Assembly: GCA_965153455.1 (NCBI GenBank)
Contig: OZ234493.1
Coordinates: 16,978,213-17,042,212, forward strand
DNA: 64,000 nt
Source of the DNA: Sphagnum compactum
Taxonomy: Eukaryota > Bryophyta > Sphagnopsida > Sphagnales
Direction of reading: 5' to 3'
Positions 23,930 to 35,066 of the stretch are shown piece after piece. The notes beneath the pieces were generated by a model. The model saw nothing but the letters and a program-made list of their open reading frames with translations, made no database searches and was not told the DNA's origin. Every line of letters begins with the position of its first letter. The first letter of the stretch is position 1. The position numbers were made by a program, and so were the translations under genes.

Positions 23930-25520
23930 CAAATCATAATTAAATAAATCATGACCAAATTAGTTATGGTTAAGCTAATTATATATATGGTTTATGTAAC
24001 TATGGTTAAATTGATTATATTGAAATTAATTATAGTTTAACTACCTATGAAAAAACTAATTAAAATTAAAAATACCCATAACTAATTTAATCATGTTCAA
24101 TAACAAAGTTTGTTCAACCATAGTTTGTTTAATTGTATATGTTTTATCCATGGTTAGTTTAGTCATATTTAATGTAACCATGATTCATTTATCCATAATT
24201 AATTATTCCATCATTTTTTGGCCATATTTAATTTAATTATGGCTAGTTTAACCATAACTAATTTAGTAATTATAAATAGTTTACCCACGTTCAATTTAAC
24301 AATAGTTGGTTTAACCTTAGTAAATATAACCATGATAATTAATGTAACATAATTCATTTAACCATGGTTACTATAAACATAATTAAATTCACTATATTTA
24401 TTTTAAACATATGATTATTTAACCTAATAAATTTAACCTTTATTAATAAACCTTAATTAATTTAAAACTATTTTTAATTTAGCCATGGTTGGTTTTGCCA
24501 TAATTATTTAAACCATTTTGATTTTAGCCATAATTATTTCATTCGTGTTTATTTTAACCATAATTCATTTTTGCATAATTGGTTTTGCCATAAAATATTT
24601 ATTCATTAATTAGTTTAACCATATTAAATTTATTATATTAGTTTAACCATATTAAGTTTATTAAATTAATTTAGCCAAATTTATTACTTATGATTAGTTT
24701 AACCAATTTTAGTTTAACCATGGATAATTTTGTCATAATTATTTTTAACCATTTTGATCTTAGCCATAATTATTTCATTCATGTTTATTTTAGCCATAAT
24801 TCATTTTTGCATAACCGATTATGCCATAAAATAAATATTCATTCGTTAGTTTAGCCATATTAATTTTATTAGTGGTTAGTTTAGCCAAATTTATTTACTC
24901 ATAGTTAGTTAAACCATTTAAAATTTAACCATGGTTAATTTTGCCATAGTTAATTTAACCATCTTGATTTTAGCCATAATTACTTCATTCATCTTTATAT
25001 TAGCCATAAATAATTTATGCATGGTTTTTTTAACCATAAAATATTTATTCATGGGTTAATTTAGCCATATTAACTTTATTCATGGTTAGTTTAACTATTT
25101 CTAATTTAACCACGATTGGTTTAACCATCAAAAATCTATTCATTAATTAATTTGACCATATTTATTTTATTCATGGTTAGTTGAACCATTTTTAGTTTAG
25201 CCATAAAATATTTATTCATTAATTAGTTTAATAATTTTAAATTTAGCCATGGTTGGTTTTGCCATAATTATTTTACCCAAAATTAGTTTAATCATTATAT
25301 ATTTAAATCTCATATATTTAGATATGGTTAATTGACCATAATTAGTTTAGTCATGGTTATTTTTCCATAATTATTTTTAATTTTTGATTGGTTAGCCATT
25401 ATTAGTTTAATAATCATTAAATTTTCCATAATTACTTTAGTTGTGATTGGTTTAAGCATTATTATTTTACCAATCATTAATTTTGTCATAATTAAATTTT
25501 CCTAGGTTAAATTAGCCATC
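23930..25520. repeat. Degenerate AACCAT/ATGGTT repeat array
   Basis: About 1.6 kb is built from short variants of TTTAACCATAATTAG and TTAGTTTAGCCATGG, spaced at roughly 13-14 or 26-28 bp. Many carry AACCATGGTT, which is self-complementary. A longer-range repetition is also visible: TTTGCCATAATTATTT..AACCATTTTGATTTTAGCC recurs around 24495, 24735 and 24950. No open frame of note runs through it. Such arrays inside non-autonomous elements usually arise by replication slippage. Confidence 0.75.
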
Positions 25521-26465
25521 TATTTAGTTTATGTAATGTAAGTATGTGGCTAAATAGCCTAAATACAAATAGCTTATATGTAGTACCTATACTCCACCTA
25601 TTTATTTATACTTTAGCATATAAGTCACCTAGTTACATAGGCTAGGGTAGGTCATTTATATACCCATGATAAATCATTAGTTGATTTATTAGTTATTTAC
25701 CTAAAATACACTAATGAATGCGTAATTAAGTAGTTAAATATTAATTATTACAAATACATTATTGATAATATATAATGAATTAGGTCAAATTTGTAAAGAT
25801 TAGTTATAATTTTGTTGTATTTATCAATCAATAATATAGTACATTATAACTATCTTGATATTATATATAATTCAAAGATTTATATATGATTGTACTTATT
25901 AATTATAACTAAATAACTAGACATTAACTATTATTAATTTTTATTTTAACTTAATTAACATACATATTTACCTATTTATTTATTTTATTTATTTTATGTA
26001 GTTATTTAGAAATAATGTTGTGTGAATTAAAAGGCTTTATTGTTGTGTGGACATGAAAATGGTTTTCCTTTCCAAAAGTTTGTCCCATATTGTTTGTCAT
26101 CCTTTCCAAATGATGAGCAATATAAATAGAATGAACCATAAGCATTCAAGACATAAGAAATATTTAAAAAAAGGCCACTTGGGATGAACCAAAAGGCTTA
26201 ACCTTAAAGGCCAAATTCAAAATGAAATAGGATTTTCCTACCTAGGTCTTTTAGGTGTAGGCTCAATCTAAGTGGTGTACATTTAAACTTTGTAAAAAAT
26301 CATAGATTAGGTTGCCCTAACCTACTTTAGGCTTTTATACCTAGTCATTAGTTATAAGCTCCTAGATTTAAGCCTAGGAACTTAGGTTGTAGGTTCCTAA
26401 ACATAAGGACTTTAGGAGTAGGTATCTAATTTTAAGCTTAACCTAGGTTGTTTAGGTTCTATCCA

Positions 26466-26609
26466 CGTGGCATAGCCTAGTGGTTAATGTTTAAATGCCA
26501 TGTGACATAACCCAGTGGTTAATGTTTAAATGCCACATGACATAACCGGATGACCAATGTTTAAATGCCACATGACATAACCTAAATGACCAATGTTTAA
26601 ATGTCCAAA
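26466..26609. repeat. Four-copy 35-bp tandem repeat
   Basis: A 35-bp unit is repeated four times, with starts at about 26471, 26506, 26541 and 26576 (CATAGCCTAGTGG, CATAACCCAGTGG, CATAACCGGATGA, CATAACCTAAATG), each followed by AATGTTTAAATG. The first copy contains TAGCCTAGTGG, a perfect pol III A-box fit, so the unit may have been seeded by a tRNA-like SINE head. It lies in the right arm of the CACTA-like element. Confidence 0.75.
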
Positions 26610-26697
26610 ATGACTCAAAGGTTTTTTTTACGCTGATCCAAAATGGGTTTTTTTAAACCAAAATTTCTCGTAAAAAAACTTAGGAATTCTAGTAGTA

Positions 26698-27312
26698 ACT
26701 TTCCCATCCTTGATTTTCATATATAAGGTTTTTCTTCAAACAAAAAAATTCCACTAAAACCATGAACTAGATCTATGTTGAACATGGTGAAAAGAGGTAA
26801 TGAACATATAAAGCCCATAATCCATTGTAGTCCTTCTACATTGTACTTGCGATGGCATAAACATTTGTGACCTTTTTCATAGTTTTGTAATCCAGATTTC
26901 ACATGTGAATGTTTAAGTTTGAATTTTGCAAAAGACATTTCAACTTTCATGTGATTCTCGTGTCCCTTCATTACTAATGCTTGTAATAGCTCTTCAAATT
27001 TCTTCGACTTTCTCTTTAGATTTTCACAATTTTATAGGCGATGAATTGGGTGCCTACGCAATAACATAGTCCTACTAACAAGCAATACAAACTACAAACA
27101 TACTTTGCATTCAACATTTTAGGGCGCTAGGGTTTTGGAGAGTTTCAAGGCAATTACAAAGGGATGACGTTGAGTTTGGAATTCTGACTGAAAAATGCAT
27201 AGGTGATCATGGTGGTGGGAGGGAGATTCGACTTCGGATGTTCCACAGGGAATGGATTTGGGTCCATTTCGGATGTTCGAAAAAGATTTACATTTGAGTC
27301 TATTTTGGATAT
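26698..27312. other. Spacer; right part shared with 54900-55020
   Basis: No gene was recognised. The segment at about 27220-27310 (GGATGTTC...GGGAATG.ATTTGG.TCCA.TTCG) is similar to 54908-55015 near the PPR pseudogene, indicating a dispersed repeat. The gypsy element is inserted directly to its right. Confidence 0.45.
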
Positions 27313-28119
27313 TGTCGCAACCCTAGCCTTGGGCTCGCGAGAGAGCGATTACAGAGGTCAAAACACCTTGCATGGAAGATTTCCTTATATCATTGGAAAG
27401 CTATTGAAGTGTAGATGTCTAAAATGGGCTCGCACGACCCATTTGGACATCTACAACACAAGTTATGATCAAAAGAAAGGCTGGTAGTCAAATTGGCAGC
27501 TTAACTCCCGACCACTAAAAGTCAGGAATCGACCCGACTCCCTCGCGTGCAGGTGGCGTATATTGTTGGAAAGCTCTCAACGAGGGCTACAATTTTGCTT
27601 CAGACTTCATTGCAATCGGAGGTCTACACGCGAAGTTATGCGCCCCCAAAGTCGCGGGAGTCCTAGCTGTGGGAATTTCGGGACTCCCATTTGGAAGTCC
27701 TGGGACAAAAAATCATTTGGGAGTCTTGGGACAAAAAGTCATTTGGGAATCCCGGGACAAAAAGCCATTTAGATGTGGCCCCCGTGGAGAGGCGCAGAGT
27801 ATACTATATGGGGGAAGGTGATGACTTCCCCCGAGTTTGGGTCGTGGTGAGTCTTGTGAGTTCGAGGTCGCCCGTGGCTCGTCCTAACACCAAAGGTGCT
27901 CCAACATTGTATTAACCAACGTGTTGGTTGGTTTGATGCGGATTCGAATGAATAAATAAATTGTTTGTCACTATTCTTAGTTTCATCCCGGAGTTCTAGC
28001 ACACCCTCTACCCCTTTAAAGTGTTGAGAGCCAGGGAGCGTTCCCCGAGCTTCTAACCTTTTCGCTGTTTCATACTTTAGACTCATCCTAAGTCTATCAA
28101 GGAGCTTGGGAGCGCGTCA
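27313..28119 (+). repeat. 5' long terminal repeat
   Basis: It starts TGTCGCAACCC and ends GCGCGTCA, just before the primer binding site. Compared with the 3' LTR and the solo LTRs it lacks about 125 bp after GGGCTCGCGA, a deletion that removed the ACTCACACTC / GGAGTTGGAGTCCC block. It contains the TATACTATATGGGGGAAGGTG stretch; a TATA-like promoter would be expected in this part. Confidence 0.9.
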
Positions 28120-28121
28120 CG

Positions 28122-28133
28122 TGGTATCAGAGC
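28122..28133 (+). promoter_or_regulatory. Primer binding site (initiator Met-tRNA)
   Basis: TGGTATCAGAGC lies two bases after the 5' LTR. This is the standard complement of the 3' end of plant initiator methionine tRNA used to prime minus-strand DNA synthesis in many LTR retrotransposons. Confidence 0.95.
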
Positions 28134-28168
28134 TCTGGTAGAGCTCGATTCACTTTTTGGGAGTCTCG

Positions 28169-29230
28169 ATGGCACCCAAGAAAACCCGTAAGCCAGCTGA
28201 AGAGACCATGGTGGAAGAACCCACCTAGAACCGAGAAGTTTCGCCTGAGTCTATTGGGGAGGAGGAACCAGAAGCCCAAGGGGAGCGCGGTGATCCTGAA
28301 AGTGAAGAGGAGCAACGAAACACAGTCCTCTTCACCCTGGAGTAATTGGAGGTCCTGCTCAAAATGAATAGGCCCGACTTCAATGAATTGGTTGTGGCCC
28401 TCAAAAGAGGATCATCCAAAAGTGCGGGATTCCAACCTGCTAAGCCTGGGAACTTCGATGGGGTTTGCGACCGAAAGTTTGTGGATGCTTGGCTTGTGGA
28501 AATGGAAGACTATATACATGCCGCCAAGGTTGGGCGATATTCGGCCGTGGAACTTGCCCAATCCTACTTAAAGGGTTATGCCTCCACCTAGTGGAGGACA
28601 TTGAAACAAGAGGAAGGGAAGAACCATGGTTATACTTGGGAATTCTTTAAAGAACGTGTCGAGTCAGAATTTATTCCAAAGAATTCTGACTACATTTCAA
28701 GGTGCAAACTCCGCGACCTTGTGAATGCTATAAATGACAACTTGCACCAATATGTGAGGGCATATTCCGAACTCATGTTTGAGATCTGGCACATGCATGA
28801 GCTGGATCGTGTGTGCCATTTTGTGATGGGGCTTCCAATTTGGGCCAAGCGTAAGCTTGAGGAGAATTGGCCTGCCTCACTATTCGAGGCCATCATGTAA
28901 ATGGAAGGCTTTTCGAATGTGGGACAAGGTGAAAAATCCGGGTTCAAGAAGGACAACAAGTTCCTTCACAAGAAACCACGCCATGAAAGGGAATGGAACC
29001 GAGGGCAAGACACCTCAAAGGGGAAATAACCCAAACAATTCCAAGGCTCAGGGTTCAAGCCCCAAAAGAAATTTTGTTAAGAAGGGGGCTCCTTTTAAAG
29101 CAAGCCAACCCAAGGGGGATGTTGGTGGGAAGCGTAAAAGAGCATGTTTTAACTGCAATGAAGTGGGGCATTACTCCAAAAATTGCCCCAAATCCAAATT
29201 GGGGAATGGGGGCTCTAAGGTAATTGCCCT
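28169..29230 (+). pseudogene. gag of the gypsy element, broken
   Basis: A start at 28169 (MAPKKTRKPAEE) opens a frame that is stopped at about 28227, and again near 28342, 28589 and 28896. The middle part (WEFFKERVESEFIPKN, MGLPIWAKRKLEENWP) is the retrotransposon gag core. After a frame change the nucleocapsid follows with a CCHC knuckle at about 29144-29185 (CFNCNEVGHYSKNC, C-x2-C-x4-H-x4-C intact) in a Lys/Arg-rich context. Gag forms the cytoplasmic particle that packages element RNA. Confidence 0.9.
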
Positions 29231-29269
29231 CTTCGCCAACCTAGCCCAAGCTGAATGTAATTGCTTCAT

Positions 29270-29780
29270 TTTCTTGAAGGGGAAGATTGCTAAGCGAGAT
29301 GTGTTGTGCCTTTTGGACATAAGGGTTTCACACAACTTCATAACCCAAGAAAGTGCCGAAAGGATGGAGCTCCAATTGGAGGAGCTCAAGGCACCCATTG
29401 AGGTGCACTTTGCGGATGGGGTTCCCCATCCCACTACGTTACAAGAGACATGCCTCTCCAACTAGGAAATTCAAAAGGAAAGGTGGATTTGTTGGTTTCC
29501 ACCTTTGGGGGGATGGATTGCATTTTGGGAATGGAATTCATCACCCATAATAATGTGCGCATAGAAGGGCGCAATAGATTAGTTAAAATCTCGGCCAAAA
29601 ACGGGATCGTGCGGGTGAAGGCACATGAAGTGCTTAGTGTGGGTGGATCAACCATCCATTTGATGTTAGGAAAAACTTGGGAAAAAAAATGCGTGGGAAG
29701 TTACGGCATGTTGTGTGTGATGCGGGTGTTGGATGAGTTTGAGCCTAAGGAAGCTACCAACTTGGTGACTTTTCCCAAGT
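29270..29780 (+). pseudogene. Aspartic protease region of the gypsy element
   Basis: The segment reading CLLDIRVSHNFIT at about 29310-29345 occupies the position of the retroviral-type protease active site, normally D-S/T-G-A-S-H-NFI. The catalytic D is present but the following T-G is I-R, which should abolish activity. A stop at 29463 and a frame change separate it from the next open frame (29450-30193), which begins with the second half of the protease and the linker ([11 protein letters not shown]). Confidence 0.85.
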
Positions 29781-31185
29781 GCATTGAACGAGTTTTGGAT
29801 GAGTTCCCGGATGTGATGCTCGAAGAACTATCCGAAGACTTGCCCCCAAGAAGACAAGTTGACCATGCAATAGAGGTGATGCCGGGAATGGCACCTCCCG
29901 CTAAGGCCCCATATCAAATGAGCCATGAGGAGCTGAAAAAACTTAAGGTTCAACTTGAAGAACTCCTCACAAAGGGATACATTAAACCAAACAAATCACC
30001 ATATGGGGCACCCGTCCTTTTTGTGAACAAAAAGGCTGGGACGTTGAGGATGTGTGTGGATTATAGAGCCCTCAACAAGGTGACGGTGAAGAACCGATAT
30101 CCATTACCTCGGATCGATGTTCTCTTTGATCGACTTTCGGGAGCTAAAGTGTTTAGTAAGATTGACCTACGTTCGAGGTATTACCAAATTTGAATTGCGG
30201 AAGGGGATGATGAAAAGACCGTTTGTCACACAAGGTATGGTTCATACAAGTTCTTGGTGATGCCTTTTGGGCTCACCAATGCACCCGCCACATTTTGCAC
30301 TCTCTTGAATGACATTTTCCGGGAATGGCTTGATGACTTCGTCATTGTATACATAGTCAACATTTTGATCTATAACGGCTCTATGGAGGAGCATGTGAAG
30401 TACCTTTGGAAGGTGTTCCAAAAGTTAAGGGAAAACAAATTGTATGCCAAGTTTGAGAAATGTGAATTTGGGGTGACAAAAGTGAACTTCCTTGGACATA
30501 GGATCATTCAAGAAGGCTTGGAGATGGATGATCACAAGATGAAGGCAATTTTGGATTGGGACCCGCCTAGGTCGGTCCCGGCCTTGAGATCCTTCTTAGG
30601 ATTGGCCTCTTATTATCGCAACTTCATCAAGAACTTTGCGAAGATAGCCGCACCTTTGACAAACCTTTTGAAGAAGTCTTTCGAAACTTACGAATGGGAT
30701 GGAACATGCAAGGAGGCCTTTGAAACCTTGAAAGGCATTTTGGTGAAAGCGCTAGTGTTGAAATTACCTGACTTTGACAAGATTTTGAGATTCACTTCGA
30801 TGCCTCCAACTTTGCGATTGGAGGAGTCCTAGTGCAAAATGGAAGGCTGGTGGCATTCGAAAGCAAGAAGTTGAGTGAGACGGAACGAAGGTGGCCAACA
30901 CATGAGAAGGAAATGTGGGCCGTCATACATTGTTTTAAGACTTGGGGCCATTAGATAGGTTCCAAAGATTTGGTGGTGTAGATTGACAATGTCACCTTGA
31001 AATACTTTACCACTCAGCCAAAGTTGTCATCAAAACAAGTGAGATGGCAAGACACATTGGCCTTATTCAATGTGGACAATCGACATAAGCCTAGGAAGGA
31101 AAACGTGGTGTTTGATGCTCCAAGTCGAAATCACCAACTTAAAGTGGTGTATGGGGGGGAAATAAAACTTCAAAAGGAAGTTTGA
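29780..31185 (+). pseudogene. Reverse transcriptase and RNase H of the gypsy element
   Basis: RT landmarks in order are [49 protein letters not shown] (with a stop right after, at 30191), MPFGLTNAPATF, and the catalytic box. That box reads VYIVNILIYN instead of VYxDDILIYS, so both catalytic aspartates of YxDD are lost. The thumb/connection segment ends with FLGLASYYRNFIKNF. A one-base frameshift at about 30785 precedes RNase H (FDASNFAIGGVL, ESKKLSETERRW, HEKEMWAV), which has two more stops. Confidence 0.9.
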
Positions 31186-31189
31186 TTAG

Positions 31190-32280
31190 CGAGTCGTCGT
31201 GACGAATTCACCAAGGAAGTGAGGCAAAACATTCAAAAGGGAATCAAGTCACACTTCCACTTGTGAAATGGACTATTGTGGTATAAGCAAAATCGTCTTT
31301 ATGTTCCGGAAGGGAGGATGAGGGAAGTGTTATTGAAGGAATGTCATGATGGGCCGCTTGCGAGCCATGGTGGTGCAAAACGCACCACAACATTCCTCAA
31401 GAAGTCCTACTATTAGCTTAATTTAAAAGACGATGCAGAGGAGTACGTGAAGACTTGCTTAACTTACCAACAAAATAGGACATTCAACAAGAAACAAGTA
31501 GGGTTGTTGCGACCATTACCGATTCCTAAAAGGCCGTGGGAAAGTGTGTCCATGAATTTCATGGTGAGCCTACCACCATCAAGGGGTTTTGATGCCATCA
31601 TGGTGGTGGTGGATCGATTTAGCAAGATGGCACACTTCATTCCCACCAAGGATAGTGCCACGACCCAAAAGACGAGAAGGTTGTTCTTCACGCACGTGTT
31701 CAAGCATCATGGCCTCCCAAAGGACATAGTCTCAGATTGAGACCCAAAGTTCACGAGCAAGTTTTGGCGAGCCCTATGGAAGCGCATGGGGTTGGAACTC
31801 AAGATGAGCACCTCTTTCCGACCCCAAATCGATGGACAAACCAAGAGGGTGAACTTGGTTATCCAACAATTCTTAATGAATTATGTGGCGACGGATCAAC
31901 AAGATTGGGTGGACCACTTGGAGTTGGCCGAATTTTGTTATAACAATTCGGAACATTCCGCAATTGGGTCCACCCCCTTTCAAATGGTGACAAGCAAGTC
32001 ACCAATTGTGCCGATGACTTGGGCAGCACATGGACAACCTCCAAGTGATGCAAATGAGGAAGTGCTGATGGTGACACAAGAAAAGAGGCAACTTTTGTGG
32101 GAGATGGCGAAGGCCAACTTGGAAAAGGCGCACAAGCGGTATAAGGATTTTGTGAACAAGTCCCGACGAAAGGTGAATTTTGAAGAAGGGGATGAAGTGT
32201 GGTTGAACATCAAAAATTTTCGATTGCCAGAAGGTTTGAACCACAAGTTCTTGGGCCCATATGCGGGTCCATTCTAAGTG
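31190..32280 (+). pseudogene. Integrase of the gypsy element
   Basis: The zinc-binding N-terminus is visible (HDGPLASHGGAKRT, then CLTYQQNR). The core has MVVVDRFSKMAHFIP (first Asp), GLPKDIVSD followed by a stop and then DPKFTS (second Asp region), and QIDGQTKRVN, in which the catalytic Glu of the usual GQTERVN motif is Lys. The C-terminal part ends at 32277 with a stop after LGPYAGPF. Stops at about 31415 and 31738 add to the damage. Confidence 0.9.
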
Positions 32281-32636
32281 TTGGAAAAGAAATTTCCCAA
32301 CACTTACAAGTTAGAACTACCGGAAAATCTTAGAGTTCATCCCACATTTCACGTTTCGCTTTTGAAGCCGGTCACCCGTGATGCCTCAAGGCCTAATCGA
32401 GAGCACAACTCAAGGCCCCCACCAGACTTGGTTCATAATGAACCAGAATTTGAAGTGGAAGCCGTGTTCAAGTCAAGGCAATTAAGGGGGTGAGAGAGGG
32501 AATACTTAGTTAAGTGGAAGGATACCATCCAATAGAGGCATTTTAGGTGAATGAATCCGATATGGAACATGCCCAAGAAGCCATAGAAGAATTCCACAAT
32601 AGACCGGCAAAGAAGCAAAAGAGACATAGAACGTGA
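32281..32636 (+). pseudogene. Integrase tail with chromodomain
   Basis: The frame continues with KLELPENLRVHPTFHVSLLK, typical of the integrase tail. It is followed by the chromodomain (EFEVEAVFKSRQLRG, then EYLVKWKDT, then NESDMEHAQEAIEEFH), broken by stops at about 32493, 32533 and 32547. Chromodomains of chromoviruses direct integration toward modified chromatin. Confidence 0.85.
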
Positions 32637-32639
32637 TGA

Positions 32640-33421
32640 AGACATCACCTTTCTTTTAGTGGGCAGGGAGTCACACAAATGTACCACATCAAGTTGCAAG
32701 TGAAATAAAGGTTTAAAAAATTCCAAGAGATTGCATCACAAACATAATGAATATTACAAAAAAGGGTTGTCAAATGGCATGGACAAATGGAACTCTCTTG
32801 CGTAAACCCAAATCAAAATCGGATTCCCACATTCAGGCTAAGAGAAACCTTGGCCCCAAAAGAGGAGGCAAGCAACGTGAGCTTGCGGGGACATGCACAT
32901 GTTCGAAGTGCATCCCAAAGGGTTAGTTGGTAGTGGCGGCCAACGCAGGAAGTCATGACTTCGTTCATGTACTATAATCGTGTAATTTGGGACTTGGGTT
33001 TTCGCAAAACCCAAATGTCGCTTCTCGTACCTTGATAAACATACCTTTAGTTAATGCTTGATTGTTGTGATCAAGGCGCAAGGTTAGGAAAGGAGTCATG
33101 TCAAGTAGCTTAGGTCAAGATTAGACTTGACTTGGGTGCTTCATGAGGGAAAGGATGGAATAATCGCCTCCCAAATGAGGGCTTCGTCAATTAGGCTAGT
33201 TTAGGTCTTTTGACGAAGTAAAGGTTAAAGGTTTTTATGAGACCTTCTTGGACTTGCCAAGGAAATGTTAGAAACTTGGGGACGCTTAAGTTAGCTTGAT
33301 GCAAGGTCTTGCTGCAAAAGTTGGCAATTCATGGCCAAGGATCCAAGTGAAAGCAATTGCATAAGGGAAATGGTTCTAAGTGTCAATGAGGACATTGACC
33401 TTTTCTTCTAGTGAGGGAGAG
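32640..33421 (+). other. 3' untranslated part and polypurine tract of the gypsy element
   Basis: No coding capacity was recognised between the chromodomain and the 3' LTR. The last bases before the LTR (TAGTGAGGGAGAG at 33409-33421) form the expected polypurine tract for plus-strand priming. Confidence 0.65.
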
Positions 33422-34002
33422 TGTCGCAACCCTAGCCTTGGGCTCGCGACCAATGCAAAAAAGGTTACAAGGGCGCGGGCCAGGAGGAGTGTGAGAGAGT
33501 GTGAGAATGATGACTCACACTCCTGAGTGAGTTCCCATTTTGGGAGTTGGAGTCCCAGTGGACTCCCGAACCTTTAAAGAACAATTATAGAGGTCAAAAC
33601 ACCTTGCATGGAAGAGTTCCTTATATCATCGGAAAGCTATTGAAGTGTAGATGTCTAAAATGGGTTTACACGACCCATTTAGACATCTGCAACATAAGTT
33701 ACGATCAAAAGAAAGGCTGGTAGTCAAATTGGCAACTTGATTCCTAACCACTAAAAGTTGGGAATTGACCTGACTCCTTTGCATGCATGTGGCGTATACT
33801 ATTGGAAAGCTTTCAACGAGGGCTATAACTTTGCTTCAAACTTCATCGCAATCGGAGGTCTACACGCGAAATTATGCGCCCCCAAAGTCGTGAGAGTCTT
33901 AGTTGTGGGAATTTCGGGACTCCCATTTGGAAGTCCCGGGACAAAAAGCCATTTGGGAGTCTCGGGACAAAACGCCATTTGGATGTGGCCCCCGTGGAAA
34001 GT
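33422..34002 (+). repeat. 3' LTR, truncated
   Basis: It starts TGTCGCAACCC and follows the LTR sequence up to ATGTGGCCCCCGTGGA at about 33999. There it changes abruptly to unrelated AT-rich DNA, missing about 330 bp of the LTR end. Unlike the 5' LTR it keeps the GGAGTTGGAGTCCC block. Confidence 0.9.
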
Positions 34003-34480
34003 TCCTAACTATAAAATAAAGTTTAAAAAAAAAAAGATTTTTCATATAAGTTTATCATCTTGTATTACACTATATATTATTACCTAATGAAAAATTTGGA
34101 ATAAGAATATCAATATAATTTTTTTAATTTTGCGATCTTTCAATCAAATGACTAATCCATATTTTTCAACTTCAAAAGTCCATTATTACTAACAAATGAG
34201 TTTTTTATTAATATTAATTATCACACAATTCTTTTCATAATAAAATTGTTAATTTAGATCCAAGTCCCAATTAGTAATTCAAAAATATATTAATTCTCAT
34301 ATGCATTTGAATAAAAGATACTCAAGAAAAAAACATCGTTTCATCACAAAAGTAAAGCACTCGATTGTTCACCTACCCCAAAGCAGTTATAAGTTTTCTT
34401 CATGAAGTACATTTGTTTTCTTTACTGAAAAAACTTGACCTGATTATAGTGATAGATTCCAAGGCACATCAAAAGATGGA
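34003..34480. other. AT-rich spacer
   Basis: No gene, repeat or RNA gene recognised. Confidence 0.4.
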
Positions 34481-35066
34481 TAGGATCAATGCAAAATGCA
34501 ATACCTCAGTGCAACTTCTATGGGATAAAAGTACTTAATTTGATGGGAAGTTTTTCTGCAGTTCTGGGAGGTCAGATAGAGAAACTATGGCAGGAGTTCT
34601 TGTGTCCTCAGCAATTGAACATCAATCATGTCAGAGTTCATATGTCAATGGATCCATAGCTCTTGTTGGTGTCAATTGTGTTGCTCTCTCTTGGTTGCTA
34701 TCCTGCCATGTCCTAAACTTTGGCAGAAATTCTTTGGCACTGGTCAAATAGTAGTAGTCAATATCCTGTGACATAATTCTTTGCTGTATACAGAAGATCA
34801 GTGATGCTTTCTCTGTTCTTATGATTGCATTTATTCGTGGGATGTGGAGAAGACATGACTGATCAGTTTGATCCGGATTTCTGGTTGTACGCAAATGAAT
34901 GGTCCCCAGATTCCAAACATAAGAACACCCAGGAAGCACTTAGGCTAGAGGTGCGACAAAACCCAACATTTATCCATTCATACCTGGTCACAAGGAGGAG
35001 CAGAGGTGCAGGGCCTTGGCTAGTTCAATTTTGCTGCCCACAATCAGGCAAGGTGGCAACTCTCCT
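34481..35066 (+). pseudogene. Copy of the PPR gene 5' region (OSB-like N-terminal block)
   Basis: This segment is co-linear with 55375-55885, the start of the PPR-DYW pseudogene. Shared parts are an exon-like stretch around GGGAGGTCAGATAGAGAAAC, a non-coding middle (GTTGGTGTCAAT..TTGCTCTCTCT) and a second exon-like stretch that reads SPDSKHKNTQEALRLE followed by RQNPTFIHSYL. The latter resembles the PDFKHK-type motif of plant organellar ssDNA-binding proteins and of some PPR proteins. A plausible donor (CTCCT|GTAAGA) follows at 35066. No PPR repeats follow. It is either a truncated PPR relic or the 5' end of the unrecognised gene at 36.6-38.4 kb. Confidence 0.5.

Larger units (their letters stand above)
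23500..26697. mobile_element. CACTA-like non-autonomous element filled with AACCAT repeats
   Basis: The right end, read on the reverse strand, is TACTACTAGAATTCCTAAG followed by TTTTTTTACGAGAAA. This is clearly homologous to the right end at 11109 (CACTACAAGAAAACAAGG followed by GTTTTTTTACTGGGAAA). Toward the left, GATGGGTTTTTTTTACTAAAGG at about 23523 resembles the same subterminal block, but the true left terminus is eroded. The left part holds TTGACTAA/GGTCAAA motifs (23590-23850) like the other CACTA copies. No transposase is present. Confidence 0.55.
27313..34002 (+). mobile_element. Ty3/gypsy chromovirus-type LTR retrotransposon, 3'-truncated
   Basis: Complete order of parts: 5' LTR (27313-28119), primer binding site complementary to initiator-Met tRNA, gag with CCHC zinc knuckle, protease, reverse transcriptase, RNase H, integrase and a C-terminal chromodomain, purine tract, and a 3' LTR cut off at about 34002. 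The gene order RT-RH-INT with a chromodomain identifies a chromovirus. Multiple stops, a frameshift in RNase H and altered catalytic residues show that it is dead. Three related solo LTRs in the same window (11760, 22386, 49384) show that the family was prolific locally. Confidence 0.95.

Noticed and set aside
28127-28419. Reverse open frames over gag
   Set aside because: Shadows of the gypsy gag frame.
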